Positions 9,186 to 17,297 of a stretch of 64,000 nucleotides of DNA are shown one piece after another. The notes below the pieces were generated by a model. The model did no database searches. It saw nothing but the letters and a program-made list of their open reading frames with translations, and had not been told where the DNA came from. Position numbers and translations under genes: made by a program. The DNA is from JACDAE01 sp963717195 (lineage in GTDB: Bacteria; Chloroflexota; Ktedonobacteria; Ktedonobacterales; Ktedonobacteraceae). Numbering within the stretch: position 1 is the stretch's first letter; every line of letters begins with the position of its first letter. The stretch lies in assembly GCA_963717195.1 (NCBI GenBank), contig CAVQVR010000014.1:38939-102938 (forward strand), given 5' to 3'.

Positions 9186-9210
9186 GAAAAAACTCCTTGT
9201 CGTCTCGTTA

Positions 9211-9888
9211 TTACTTCTTTGCTTGAAGAAACTGTTCAGCTGTATAGCCGCGCAGGTCTCCAAAATGTAATACGGTAAGATTGGGTGCAAAGTTGTCCGG
9301 TTTTGTGTCAGCCGCGTATTTCCCTTGCATCACAAAGACAGTGGTGACGAGGTCTCCCAGCAGTCGTTTCGTATCGTCAAGGATGTCTGGTTTGTCATCG
9401 ATAAGTACATAATGATCGCCAGGATAGGCTCTCATGGTCTCATCCAGGTGTTCCTGTTTGTGGGTATAGAGCAGGACACGACCCTCGACTGCTTCCGCCA
9501 GGTTGCTATTGACAATTTTTTCAGCCTGGAAGAATAGATCGCCGTCTGATACAATGACGGTTAAGCCAAGGGTGCGCAGATAGCTTAAGGTCTCCAATGT
9601 ACCTGGGTAGAGCGCCTGGAAGAATGGATAATTGTTAAAGATCGACCAGACGTGACGGTAGGTCTCATCATCCATCTCTGAGAGTGGTGTTTGTTCACGT
9701 AAGTGTTCAAGTGCAAGTGGAATATCGACCACGCCCCTCTCACGGCGTGCTTGCTCGTAGAAATCCCAGAAGCGCTCAGCCAGCTTCGGGCCTAGCTCGA
9801 CCTGGATATGCTGATCAAGATCGACCTTCACGCTGTCGTTATCGAGTAGTGTGTTGTCGACATCAATCCAAAAGATAAGTGTAGGCAT
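9211..9888 (-). CDS. HAD-superfamily hydrolase
   Basis: Motif I is WIDVDNTLLDND (nucleophile and acid Asp), motif II is IVSDGD near residue 115, the motif III lysine is in YTHKQEH, and motif IV is LIDDKPDIL. The cap between motifs I and II is helical. HAD enzymes of this size are usually phosphatases; the substrate is not readable. It is the first gene of a minus-strand pair with the LOR gene and is divergent from the small gene at 9991, so the ~100 bases between them probably hold both promoters. Confidence 0.87.
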   Translation of the reverse strand: MPTLIFWIDVDNTLLDNDSVKVDLDQHIQVELGPKLAERFWDFYEQARRERGVVDIPLALEHLREQTPLSEMDDETYRHVWSIFNNYPFFQALYPGTLETLSYLRTLGLTVIVSDGDLFFQAEKIVNSNLAEAVEGRVLLYTHKQEHLDETMRAYPGDHYVLIDDKPDILDDTKRLLGDLVTTVFVMQGKYAADTKPDNFAPNLTVLHFGDLRGYTAEQFLQAKK

Positions 9889-9990
9889 GTATGTTTCTCT
9901 CTTAACTTATTGTGCGGAAGTTACTTATCTTCATTATATGATATGTTTAGAGTGAGTCGAGGCAGGTAAGCATTGAGGGGAGGAGCAAGA

Positions 9991-10341
9991 ATGCATGACG
10001 GCGGCGGAAGAACATACATGGAGAAGGGAACTGCGCAGGGCGGTAAAAAAGACAAAGAAATGAAAGTAATTTTTCGTAGCAAAGATTTTGCGAGTGTAAG
10101 TGGCTCCGGTCTGGGTTTTACGAATCGGCGACCTATGGCGTCGTCCTGGCATTACCTGGGTCGTGTTCAGCATCCAGATTGGCAGGGAACCTACGAGTGT
10201 TACTGGGAAAGTGTAAATAGTACAGGGCAACGAACTCCGGCAGAACTGGTCTGGACTGTCCGTGGCGATGCTCGTTTATTCGGATTGGCAGCAGCCCTTA
10301 AGGCGCGGAACTTTGTTGTGGATGTTGAACAGGATGAATGA
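9991..10341 (+). CDS. small hypothetical protein coupled to an ATP-grasp gene
   Basis: I do not recognise this 116-residue protein. A longer TTG-started reading would begin inside the ribosome site; GGGGAGGAG at 9976-9984 fits the ATG at 9991 well. The first 30 residues are Gly/Lys-rich; then comes a compact part with aromatic residues (SSWHYLGRVQHPDWQG, YECYWES) that may be a small beta-domain. Its last codons overlap the possible ATGA start of the ATP-grasp gene, so the two are probably translated together and may act together. Confidence 0.68.
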   Translation: MHDGGGRTYMEKGTAQGGKKDKEMKVIFRSKDFASVSGSGLGFTNRRPMASSWHYLGRVQHPDWQGTYECYWESVNSTGQRTPAELVWTVRGDARLFGLAAALKARNFVVDVEQDE

Positions 10342-11642
10342 GCCCGTTTCTAAGGGTAAATAAAAAATATAGATCGAGTAACCATATGTCTGACGAACGT
10401 AAACGTGTTTTACTCCTTATGTCGCCTGCGACGTACCGGGCAGGTGCTTTCTTGCAAGCGGCACAACGCCTCAACCTGGAAGTTGTTGTTGGTATTGATC
10501 TGCCGGAGACACTGGCTGATTATTGGCATGTCCCTCTGGGTATTGATTTTGCTGATAGTGTAACGTCGGTGCGCACTATCGTTGAGTATGCGCAGCAGCA
10601 TCCATTCACCGCACTTCTATCTGTAGATGATGCAGCGAGCGAACTGGCGGCTCTTGCAAGTGCTGCTCTGGGACTGGCTTCCAATTCTCCCCAGGCGGCT
10701 GAGGCGGCCCGAGATAAATTGCTCATGCGGACCTTGATGTCTGCTGGTGGAGCCCCATGCCCTGTTTTTCGTCGTTTCTTACTCAGTTCAGATCCTTACT
10801 GGATTGCCGGACAGGTCTCCTATCCCTGTGTCCTGAAGCCTCTACGCTTCTCTGGTAGCCGGGGAGTGATACGTGCGAACGATGAGGACGAGTTTGTGCA
10901 GGCTTTTATGCGCTTAAAACGTTTGCTATTGAGCGAAGGGTATGGAGAGCATACCACTGAATTTCTGGTTGAAGACTTTATTCCTGGCTTTGAAGTTGCT
11001 CTGGAAGGTCTTCTTACACATGGACAACTGAAGGTATTAACGCTGTTTGATAAGCCCGATCCGTTGGATGGTCCGTTTTTTGAGGAGACTATCTATGTGG
11101 CTCCTTCACGCCTGTCCAATGCAATGCAGCAAGATATAGCTCATTGTGTTTCGCTGGCTGCGGCCTCTCTTGGCCTGAGCGAGGGACCTGTGCACGCTGA
11201 ATTACGCGTAAATGAGCAGGGACCCTGGATGTTAGAGATCGCAGGCCGTTCTATAGGCGGTTTATGCTCAACGATCCTGAAGTTTGGTGCCGGGATCTGC
11301 CTGGAAGAATTGATTCTGCGGCACGCTATTGGCGAGGAAGTTACCACCATTGAGCGCGACACGCACGCAGTTGGGGTAATGATGATCCCTATTCCGGCGG
11401 CAGGTATGCTGAAGGCTGTATATGGGGTCGAAGAAGCGGCGGCTGTGCCCCTGATCACTGGCATCGAGATTACGGCGAAATTACATCACCTCTTAGTACC
11501 GCTTCCTGAAGGTACGAGTTATCTTGGCTTTATCTTTGCGCGTGGGGATACACCCACTGAAGTAGAGATAGCTATTCGTCGCGCTCATACATTGTTGCGC
11601 TTTGATATCAGACGCGGGATCCCAGTTCTGAGCAAACGTTGA
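10338..11642 (+). CDS. ATP-grasp domain ligase
   Basis: An N-terminal Rossmann-like preATP domain (LLLMSPATYRAGAFLQAAQRL) precedes an ATP-grasp domain from about residue 130: YPCVLKPLRFSGSRGVI is the nucleotide-binding lysine and glycine loop, EFLVEDFIPGFEVALEG the second half, and HAELRVNEQGPWMLEIAGRSIGG the Mg-binding Glu/Asn region. This layout fits carboxylate-amine/L-amino-acid ligases; the substrate is unknown. Two starts are possible: the ATG at 10338 that overlaps the previous stop, or the ATG at 10386 (MSDERKRVLLLM) nearer the conserved region. It is downstream of, and probably coupled to, the small gene at 9991. Confidence 0.83.
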   Translation: MSPFLRVNKKYRSSNHMSDERKRVLLLMSPATYRAGAFLQAAQRLNLEVVVGIDLPETLADYWHVPLGIDFADSVTSVRTIVEYAQQHPFTALLSVDDAASELAALASAALGLASNSPQAAEAARDKLLMRTLMSAGGAPCPVFRRFLLSSDPYWIAGQVSYPCVLKPLRFSGSRGVIRANDEDEFVQAFMRLKRLLLSEGYGEHTTEFLVEDFIPGFEVALEGLLTHGQLKVLTLFDKPDPLDGPFFEETIYVAPSRLSNAMQQDIAHCVSLAAASLGLSEGPVHAELRVNEQGPWMLEIAGRSIGGLCSTILKFGAGICLEELILRHAIGEEVTTIERDTHAVGVMMIPIPAAGMLKAVYGVEEAAAVPLITGIEITAKLHHLLVPLPEGTSYLGFIFARGDTPTEVEIAIRRAHTLLRFDIRRGIPVLSKR

Positions 11643-11949
11643 TTTCCAGGCGTGTTATCTGTGTTTGTTTAAAAGAGGAATTATACTCGTTCCACTTTTC
11701 CTATGAGATGGGATTTTCCTCTTCAATATGTTAAAACGTGGGCTTTGTTCGTTGTAGATGATAGAGACACTTGAAGAGGATCTTTCTGAGGGTCTCACTT
11801 GCGTATGGCAAAGGCGGCAGGCACCCTGACTCAATTCAGGTTCTTGTACAGCAAGGAACGCTGTATATATGTGAGAAATTGAATATTTGATCTATTCTAT
11901 GAGTTGCTCGTTACCGGAGAGTTTCGCTTAATTATTTGGAGGTTGTTTT
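11643..11949. other. non-coding interval
   Basis: No gene seen. A small hairpin (CCTGA and TCAGG arms) lies near 11825-11842. GGAGG at 11938-11942 is the ribosome site of the next gene. No clear -35/-10 pair could be fixed. Confidence 0.4.
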
Positions 11950-13388
11950 ATGTCCTCAGGATACCCGTCTTATGGAGGTATGCAAAGCCCGTCCTGCCAA
12001 CGTTGTCAAGCGCCACTTTTTCCCAATGAGGCCAATTGTAGGAACTGTGGTTACTATAATGCACCACCGGTTCAGGCACCACCCGTTTCAAATAATTCCT
12101 GGGGAAATTTGGCATCGCAGCCGCCTCAGAGTCAGTCTGGACCACCATCGTGGGGTCAATTCCCTGTTTCTCCGGTTTCACCTCCTTCAATGCCGTCTCC
12201 ACAGGCGCAAAATACTTTCAATAATCCTCCTTCGGCTCCATTGCAGACGAGTGGCAGGAACTTTTTTGGTGCACCTGCAATGCCATCCTCTCCTATGCAG
12301 GGTAATGATTACACCCCCAATCAAGCTGTACCTTCCGATTACACTATGACGCCACCACCATCTGCGCCTCAACGACCATCAGGAGCACTTTCTACAGGAT
12401 CGATAGGACCGCGACCGTATGGAACACCTCCAACGGGTCCGATCTCGCAGGCACCTTATGGGATGCCTCCTACAGGCTTCCAGCGATTTGGAGCATCTCC
12501 GGTACCAGGGCAACAATTTCCTGGAACGGGACCGTTTGATATGTCACGAACACAATCGGGGAGTCTTCAGCCGTTCCCAATGGCAACGGCGGCACCTCCA
12601 TCATCACCTGAGTTGCCACGCTTTACTCAACCTGCATTCAACGAAACACCGTCAGCTCGTCGCTCAAAACCATGGATGATTCCTTTGCTTATTCTCCTAG
12701 TGATCGTTCTGGCGGGAGGAGGATTCGCTGGCTATACCTTGCTCAATAAGCATAATGCTGTGACGCCACTATCCGTTGCTACTGGAGGAGCCCCGAAAGG
12801 TACCCCATTGTTTGCTGATACGTTTAAAAATAATGTTAACGGATGGAGCCTGCAATCTGATCCACCCCATTTTTCGATTTCGCTAGCTGGCAATTCTCTG
12901 GTTCTAGAGGATGATAATAACGAACTGCTGTGGGAGCTATTACCGGGAAACAAGATCTTTGGCGATTTTACTTTGTCTGTTGATGCGATGCTCTCTCAGG
13001 GTGATCCGATCAATGGGTATGGCATCTATGTTCGCGGCTCCTCGATTTCAGAATTTCGGAATTGGCAACTTATTATCGCTTCGAACTCTACGGCGATGGT
13101 TCGTACGCTATTTTTAAGGGCACGGCGGATGCAAATGGTGCTCCAACGAACTCAAAGCTTGTAGATTATACACTCAATCCGGCCATTCAGAAGCAAGGTA
13201 TTGTCAATCATATGACCATTGCCGCAAAAGGATCAACCCTGTCTCTGACGGTAAATGGGCAATTAGTAAAGACGATCACTGATACCAGCTATGTGAATGG
13301 CACTATTGCTCCTTTCGTCGCCAATATGCAAAATGCTAAACCGGGAGCACAGGCTAAATTCTCAAATTTGACGATCTATCCAGCATAG
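11950..13388 (+). pseudogene. zinc-ribbon, proline-rich membrane protein with outer LamG/DUF1080-like domain, frameshifted
   Basis: The plan matches the gene at 6636: zinc ribbon (CQRCQAPLFPNEANCRNCG), ~190 Pro/Ser/Gly-rich residues, one membrane helix (PLLILLVIVLAGGGFAGYTLL) and an outer domain. That domain (from PLFADTFKNNVNGWSL) looks like a concanavalin-type laminin-G/DUF1080 sandwich. The frame breaks near 13062: the upstream frame runs off after SISEFRNW, while the next frame continues sensibly with ATYYRFELYGDGSYAIF to TIYPA. One missing T in AATT(T)GG restores an open frame of 480 codons (1439+1 bases). It may be a sequencing error or a real one-base deletion. Confidence 0.8.
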
Positions 13389-13463
13389 GGTTGTCCCACA
13401 TGAGCTCCCGTCCTTGCGACCGCATTGGGAAGCGGAACTCTGCAAGAGGGACAACCCTATGCT
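13382..13463. terminator. bidirectional terminator between convergent genes
   Basis: Perfect 16-bp inverted arms (AGCATAGGGTTGTCCC at 13382-13397 and its complement at 13448-13463) around a 50-base loop. Both facing stop codons lie inside the arms: TAG of the zinc-ribbon gene and TAG of the dehydratase. Confidence 0.65.
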
Positions 13464-14444
13464 ATTTCATCTTCAGCAAGAATGTGTGCATATACTGCCG
13501 GATCGACGTTCCCTCCACTCACAATGCAGCAGATGCGCTTACCAGAGAAGCGCTCTGGTTCTGTAAAGAGTGCGCCAATGGCTAGCGCCCCCGTTGGTTC
13601 CACTTTTAAGTTTGCATAACGGAAACAATGACGTAATGCTTTACTGGTCAGTTCGTCGGGAACTTCGATGATATCGCTCAATCCTTGTTGCAGTATCTCC
13701 CAATTGAGTTTGCCCAGGCTCACCGTACGTGCGCCATCAGCTATCGTCTCAGGTTCGTGTTCATTGCGGACTAATTGACCACTGCGTAGCGAACGTGCCG
13801 CGTCATTTCCTGGCAACGGTTCAGCTCCAATGACCTCTGTTGATGCTTGTAGGAAGTCGCGAGCAATAACGATGCCTGAACTGATTCCACCGCCTCCAAC
13901 AGGAACCACGATGATATCGAAAGGAGCGGCATTGAAGATCTCCTGCCCAAGCGTTGAATTTCCAGCGACGACGCGATAATCATCATATGCCTGAGCCTGA
14001 AATGAGTCCGGTCGCTCTGCCATCAGTTGTGCTACGCGTTCTGCGCGGCTGACCTGGCGCACATTCACCAGATCGACATTGCCTCCATATGCTTTGACGG
14101 CACTGATCTTCACTTGTGCAGAAGTATCCGGCATGACAATAGTGCATGTCTTTCTCAATAACTTGCTTGCATAGGCCACTGCCTGCCCAAAATTGCCCGA
14201 AGAAGCTGCAATGACGTGTGGATGGGGTATGCTGGACAGGAGATTATAGGCAGCACGAAACTTGAAGCTGCCCGTGTACTGGAAGGTCTCGCTGGCAATT
14301 GTCACGTCACAATTGTAGCGTTCGGAGAGCTCTGGGCAGGGAGCTGACAACAAGAACGTTGGACGTATATGCTGCGGTAACGTTTGCCATACGGCTTTGA
14401 TGTATTCTGTGGTGAGTTTCTGGAGCGGTTTCGTAAGGTAGCAT
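13457..14444 (-). CDS. threonine/serine dehydratase-like PLP enzyme, start region frameshifted
   Basis: Fold-type II PLP enzyme. Seen motifs: the Schiff-base lysine in QYTGSFKFRAAYN, ASSGNFGQAVAYA, the phosphate loop VPVGGGGISSG, and VSGGNVD near the C-terminus. It would deaminate threonine or serine, or racemise serine; the short length (no ACT domain) fits a catabolic or racemase-like enzyme. The conserved N-terminus (AVWQTLPQHIRPTFLLSAP) lies upstream of the first in-frame canonical start, a TTG at 14353, and has no ATG/GTG/TTG of its own. A good ATG at 14444 with GGAG upstream is one frame off; removing one T in CCTTACG near 14435 joins them into 329 codons. So a one-base insertion is likely. 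Confidence 0.82.
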
Positions 14445-14754
14445 TGAATGACTCCATCTAGCTTTTTGTGATGTAGCGGGTGAATAGTTGTATTGTATCA
14501 TGGCCTGGTTAAATGTAATGGAATACGAGAACTACTTCAGAAAACACGGTCCGTAAAGCCTGCTCAATGGCATGCCTCCAATTGAACTTTCCCAACTGCA
14601 CCCCAGGAAAAGCGATCTCCCCACTTTTCCTGAAATCCATGTTATAATCTATAGTCTATTCAAGGTTATAACATAGATTTTTATAGTACGTGAAAGTGCC
14701 TGGCTTCCTGCTGAGGTTGAAGCTATTAGCCTGGTTAAGAAAAGATGAGAAGAT
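14445..14754. other. non-coding interval, AT-rich
   Basis: No gene seen. Near 14641-14680 there are two TTATAA-type boxes and a 7-bp inverted pair AATCTAT/ATAGATT, which may hold the promoter of the hotdog gene, but no matching -35 was found. Confidence 0.35.
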
Positions 14755-15210
14755 ATGGCACATATTCAGGATATGAAAGGAAAGGAGCCTATGCCCAATA
14801 ACGAGGAGTATGTTTCAAAGTTGCGTGTGCGTCTGAGTGCTCATGATGCGCATTATGGGGGGCAACTGGTCAATGGAGCCCATTTGCTCTCACTTTTTGG
14901 AGATATCGCTACGGAGCTAGCTATTCTTTGTGATGGCGATGAGGGGCTATTGGCCGGCTATGAGCAGATCGAGTTTCTGGCACCGATCTTTGCGGGCGAT
15001 TTTGTCGAGGTGACTGGTCGTATTACCAACATTGGGCGTACCTCACGTCGTATAGAGTTTGAAGCCTACAAAGTTATTACTCCGCGCCTTGATATCGGTC
15101 CTTCGGCAGCTGATGTGCTGAACGAGCCGCAGTTGGTTGGTCGCGCGATTGGTACTACAGTAGTAAAGGCCGAAATGCAGCGCAAGACTCGCACAGCAAA
15201 GAATGTGTGA
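14755..15210 (+). CDS. hotdog-fold enzyme resembling 3-aminobutyryl-CoA ammonia-lyase
   Basis: A single hotdog domain. The segment LRVRLSAHDAHYGGQLVNGA followed by LFGDIATEL, DGDEGLLAGYEQIEFLAPIFAGDFVEV and GRTSRRIEFEAYKV closely resembles Kal, the ammonia-lyase acting on 3-aminobutyryl-CoA in lysine fermentation. The other lysine-fermentation genes are not in the window, so a related acyl-CoA role is possible. Three in-frame ATGs (14755, 14773, 14791) exist; the last has AAGGAG but only three bases of spacing, so the start is uncertain. A strong hairpin follows the stop. Confidence 0.8.
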   Translation: MAHIQDMKGKEPMPNNEEYVSKLRVRLSAHDAHYGGQLVNGAHLLSLFGDIATELAILCDGDEGLLAGYEQIEFLAPIFAGDFVEVTGRITNIGRTSRRIEFEAYKVITPRLDIGPSAADVLNEPQLVGRAIGTTVVKAEMQRKTRTAKNV

Positions 15211-15219
15211 TTGAAAAAG

Positions 15220-15275
15220 AGGAGGTTTCCTGGAACGGTTTTTAAAACTCTCGGAGCTGTTCCAGGAAACCTCCT
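15220..15275. terminator. strong hairpin after the hotdog gene
   Basis: Perfect 17-bp arms (AGGAGGTTTCCTGGAAC and its complement) around a 22-base loop, beginning 10 bases after the stop. A T7 tract follows at about 15293-15299, somewhat distant. It also separates the hotdog gene from the small minus-strand gene. Confidence 0.72.
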
Positions 15276-15364
15276 ACCTTCCTGATATCCTCTTTTTTTC
15301 TTCAATTCATGCTTAATGGGGACATATTCCTATTGAAGCTTCCTGTTATCCTCATTGAGTATTC

Positions 15365-15535
15365 TCACCAGCAGTCATAGGGTGGAGGAGGGCAGTTTTG
15401 GGAATAATGCCCTTGATTGTGATATGTGGGTGTAATAGGTGCCGCAACTATATGCATTGTCCAACTCAATAAGTCAGTGAGCAGTATAAGTGCCAGGATC
15501 AATAAGAGAAGAAATCGTTTAAGTGATACTATCAT
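15365..15535 (-). CDS. small secreted or membrane peptide (56 aa)
   Basis: Reading the minus strand gives a 56-residue frame starting MIVSLKRFLLLLILALILL. Residues 1-24 are a classic signal peptide or membrane helix with a Lys-Arg before the hydrophobic core. The rest is short and polar with two Cys around a proline run (CPPPPYDCW at the very end). AGGAGG lies ten bases upstream of the ATG, which makes it likely to be translated. I know no family. It is alone between two strong features and could be a small exported peptide. Confidence 0.55.
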   Translation of the reverse strand: MIVSLKRFLLLLILALILLTDLLSWTMHIVAAPITPTYHNQGHYSQNCPPPPYDCW

Positions 15536-15780
15536 TGCCGCACTTCCTCCTGTATACTACCGGGTAAGAATATCTATACATGGGTCGCATATGAGCGAGA
15601 TTGCCCATCTATAGAACAGGTAGGAAGCGTGCGGAAAAATCTTGCAGTTTTTGCAATCAATCTCGTTTTTGCAATCAATCTAAAAAATCGTCATTTTAAG
15701 TAGAGATAAAATTGATAATACTCTTCTGGCCAGGTTCATCTGACACCTGTAGGAGCGCGATTTTACGCGATTTTATAGGA

Positions 15781-16641
15781 ATGGGATTTGTCACGCCCAT
15801 GCGGATGTCGGATGAATATTACTGTGATGGTTTGAGCGAAAGAATGGAAATGAGCGAGCAGGACGACGATCTGCAATCGAGGATCCGTGCTGTGGCAGAA
15901 AAAGCCATTCAAGCCTATGTGCAGGGAATACTGCTACCGGCTGAATTGGCTGAGCAAATTTCCCACGAATGGAAGCTGGTAGGCAAAGGGGATATGCAGC
16001 CACCGCACGATGTATTGGTACGTATTGCGCAACGGATATGCAGCCGCGAATTATATGAGGCATGGCGAACTAGCGACGTGTCTATGCGCAATTATGCTTT
16101 CTATAATATTAGACGTTACCTGGAACAATCATTGATGAATACACGCTATGCATCGTTATTACGCACTGTAGTGCACGCCGAAGAAGACGTAGTTCATCAG
16201 ACGCTGGAAATCCTTCTCACCGTAGAGATGAAGGGGCCAGATGACCCTGCGGCATTTTTAAAATGGATACAAACTATTCTGATTCGCCAGGCACATGCTT
16301 ATGTACAGAGGCAGCAGCGTGGAGGAGAGGTTTCGCTGGATGCGCAGATGGAACTTTTGCAAGAGCGGCTCGTAAATCAAAGTGATGGTGCAGGTGACCC
16401 ATTAGAGCATGTTCTCTTGCAGGAGTTGCACGAAGCGCTTGGCAAAGCTATTCTCTCGATGCGGAACTCAAATTACCGCTTAGTGCTGGTCTATACGTAT
16501 CTTGCCGGTGTCGATGAAGATGAACTGGCGCAACGTCTTCATGTAGCCTTGCAGGATATCTACCTGTGGCGGCATCGTGCGCTCAGGACATTGCGTCGCA
16601 ATCAAGAAATCATGAGGATATTGCGTTCTCTCGTGGAGTAG
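15781..16641 (+). CDS. divergent sigma-70-like factor
   Basis: A region-2-like helix block (EEDVVHQTLEILLTVEMKG through FLKWIQTILIRQAHAYVQRQ) and a region-4-like helix-turn-helix (MRNSNYRLVLVYTYLAGVDE through LYLWRHRALRTLRRN, with DELAQRLHVALQDIYLWRHR as the HTH) suggest an ECF-type sigma factor with an extra ~100-residue N-terminal helical part. Conservation is weak, so specificity cannot be given. The true start is uncertain: ATGs at 15781, 15799, 15805, 15844 and 15850 are in frame and none has an ideal ribosome site. The zinc-motif gene directly downstream looks like its anti-sigma partner. Confidence 0.68.
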   Translation: MGFVTPMRMSDEYYCDGLSERMEMSEQDDDLQSRIRAVAEKAIQAYVQGILLPAELAEQISHEWKLVGKGDMQPPHDVLVRIAQRICSRELYEAWRTSDVSMRNYAFYNIRRYLEQSLMNTRYASLLRTVVHAEEDVVHQTLEILLTVEMKGPDDPAAFLKWIQTILIRQAHAYVQRQQRGGEVSLDAQMELLQERLVNQSDGAGDPLEHVLLQELHEALGKAILSMRNSNYRLVLVYTYLAGVDEDELAQRLHVALQDIYLWRHRALRTLRRNQEIMRILRSLVE

Positions 16642-16693
16642 TGTATTGTTAAGTAAATGGATGTGTTAGCAGTTGCTTTGGAAAAGGCTGGCG

Positions 16694-17047
16694 ATGGGTT
16701 GTGATCGAATACTGCAACTTTTAAAGATGAATTGCCAGAGGGACGGAGAGGAGGTAGCAATAAATAGAAAGATTATTGCTCATATCCGCTCCTGTCCTAT
16801 CTGCCATCATGGTCTGGTCCGCCTTTCCGTAGACCTGCTGACCGGAGATATGCTGGCCTGTGATCAGTGCTGTGCGCGTTTCCCCGATTACTACGAAGCC
16901 ACACGTCCCATCTACCCCCTCGTCAAGATGCCTCCACATCAAATCGCTGAAGTCGCCCGCCACCTTGGTAACTGTCCTTCCTGTCATGAGGAGTATGAGG
17001 AGTTGGTGTTGTTGGGAGAGTTGGAAGAGCGCAAAGAGCTGTTCTAA
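16694..17047 (+). CDS. zinc-binding anti-sigma-like protein with two HxxxCxxC motifs
   Basis: The 117-residue protein has two ZAS-type motifs, HIRSCPIC and HLGNCPSC, about 65 residues apart, with an extra CDQCC between them. One HxxxCxxC is the hallmark of zinc-containing anti-sigma factors; a double set is unusual and suggests two tandem half-domains. No membrane helix is present, so it would be a soluble regulator. It starts ~50 bases after the sigma-like gene and is probably co-transcribed. Start chosen at ATG 16694 because AAAAGG lies six bases upstream; a TTG at 16673 is less likely. Confidence 0.66.
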   Translation: MGCDRILQLLKMNCQRDGEEVAINRKIIAHIRSCPICHHGLVRLSVDLLTGDMLACDQCCARFPDYYEATRPIYPLVKMPPHQIAEVARHLGNCPSCHEEYEELVLLGELEERKELF

Positions 17048-17112
17048 TCCTTGCGTCCTCTCGAAGCTCTTCGGCGAACGATAGTGCGACGACTCACCGA
17101 ACCCATGAGGAT

Positions 17113-17253
17113 AGGTAGGGGCCCGAATACTTCGCGCCCGCCGTGCCTGAGGAATTCGTTCTGCACTCATCCGTTTCCTCGTGACGTGCGGGTTTTTCTT
17201 GGCAAAAGCGGTCTATCGGGTACGGCGGGCGCGAAGTATTCGGGCCCCTACCT
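17113..17253. repeat. long palindromic intergenic element (32-bp perfect arms)
   Basis: Arms 17113-17144 and 17222-17253 are perfect inverse complements, starting AGGTAGGGGCCCGAATAC, with a 77-base centre. Similar elements edged by TAGGGGC/GCCCCTA recur at 44882, 49508 and 51149. It lies between the anti-sigma-like gene and the typA stop and could also end transcription from both sides. Confidence 0.8.
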
Positions 17254-17297
17254 TGGTGAGAGAGGGTATTGTGCGTATGGATGGTGACATCTCTACG

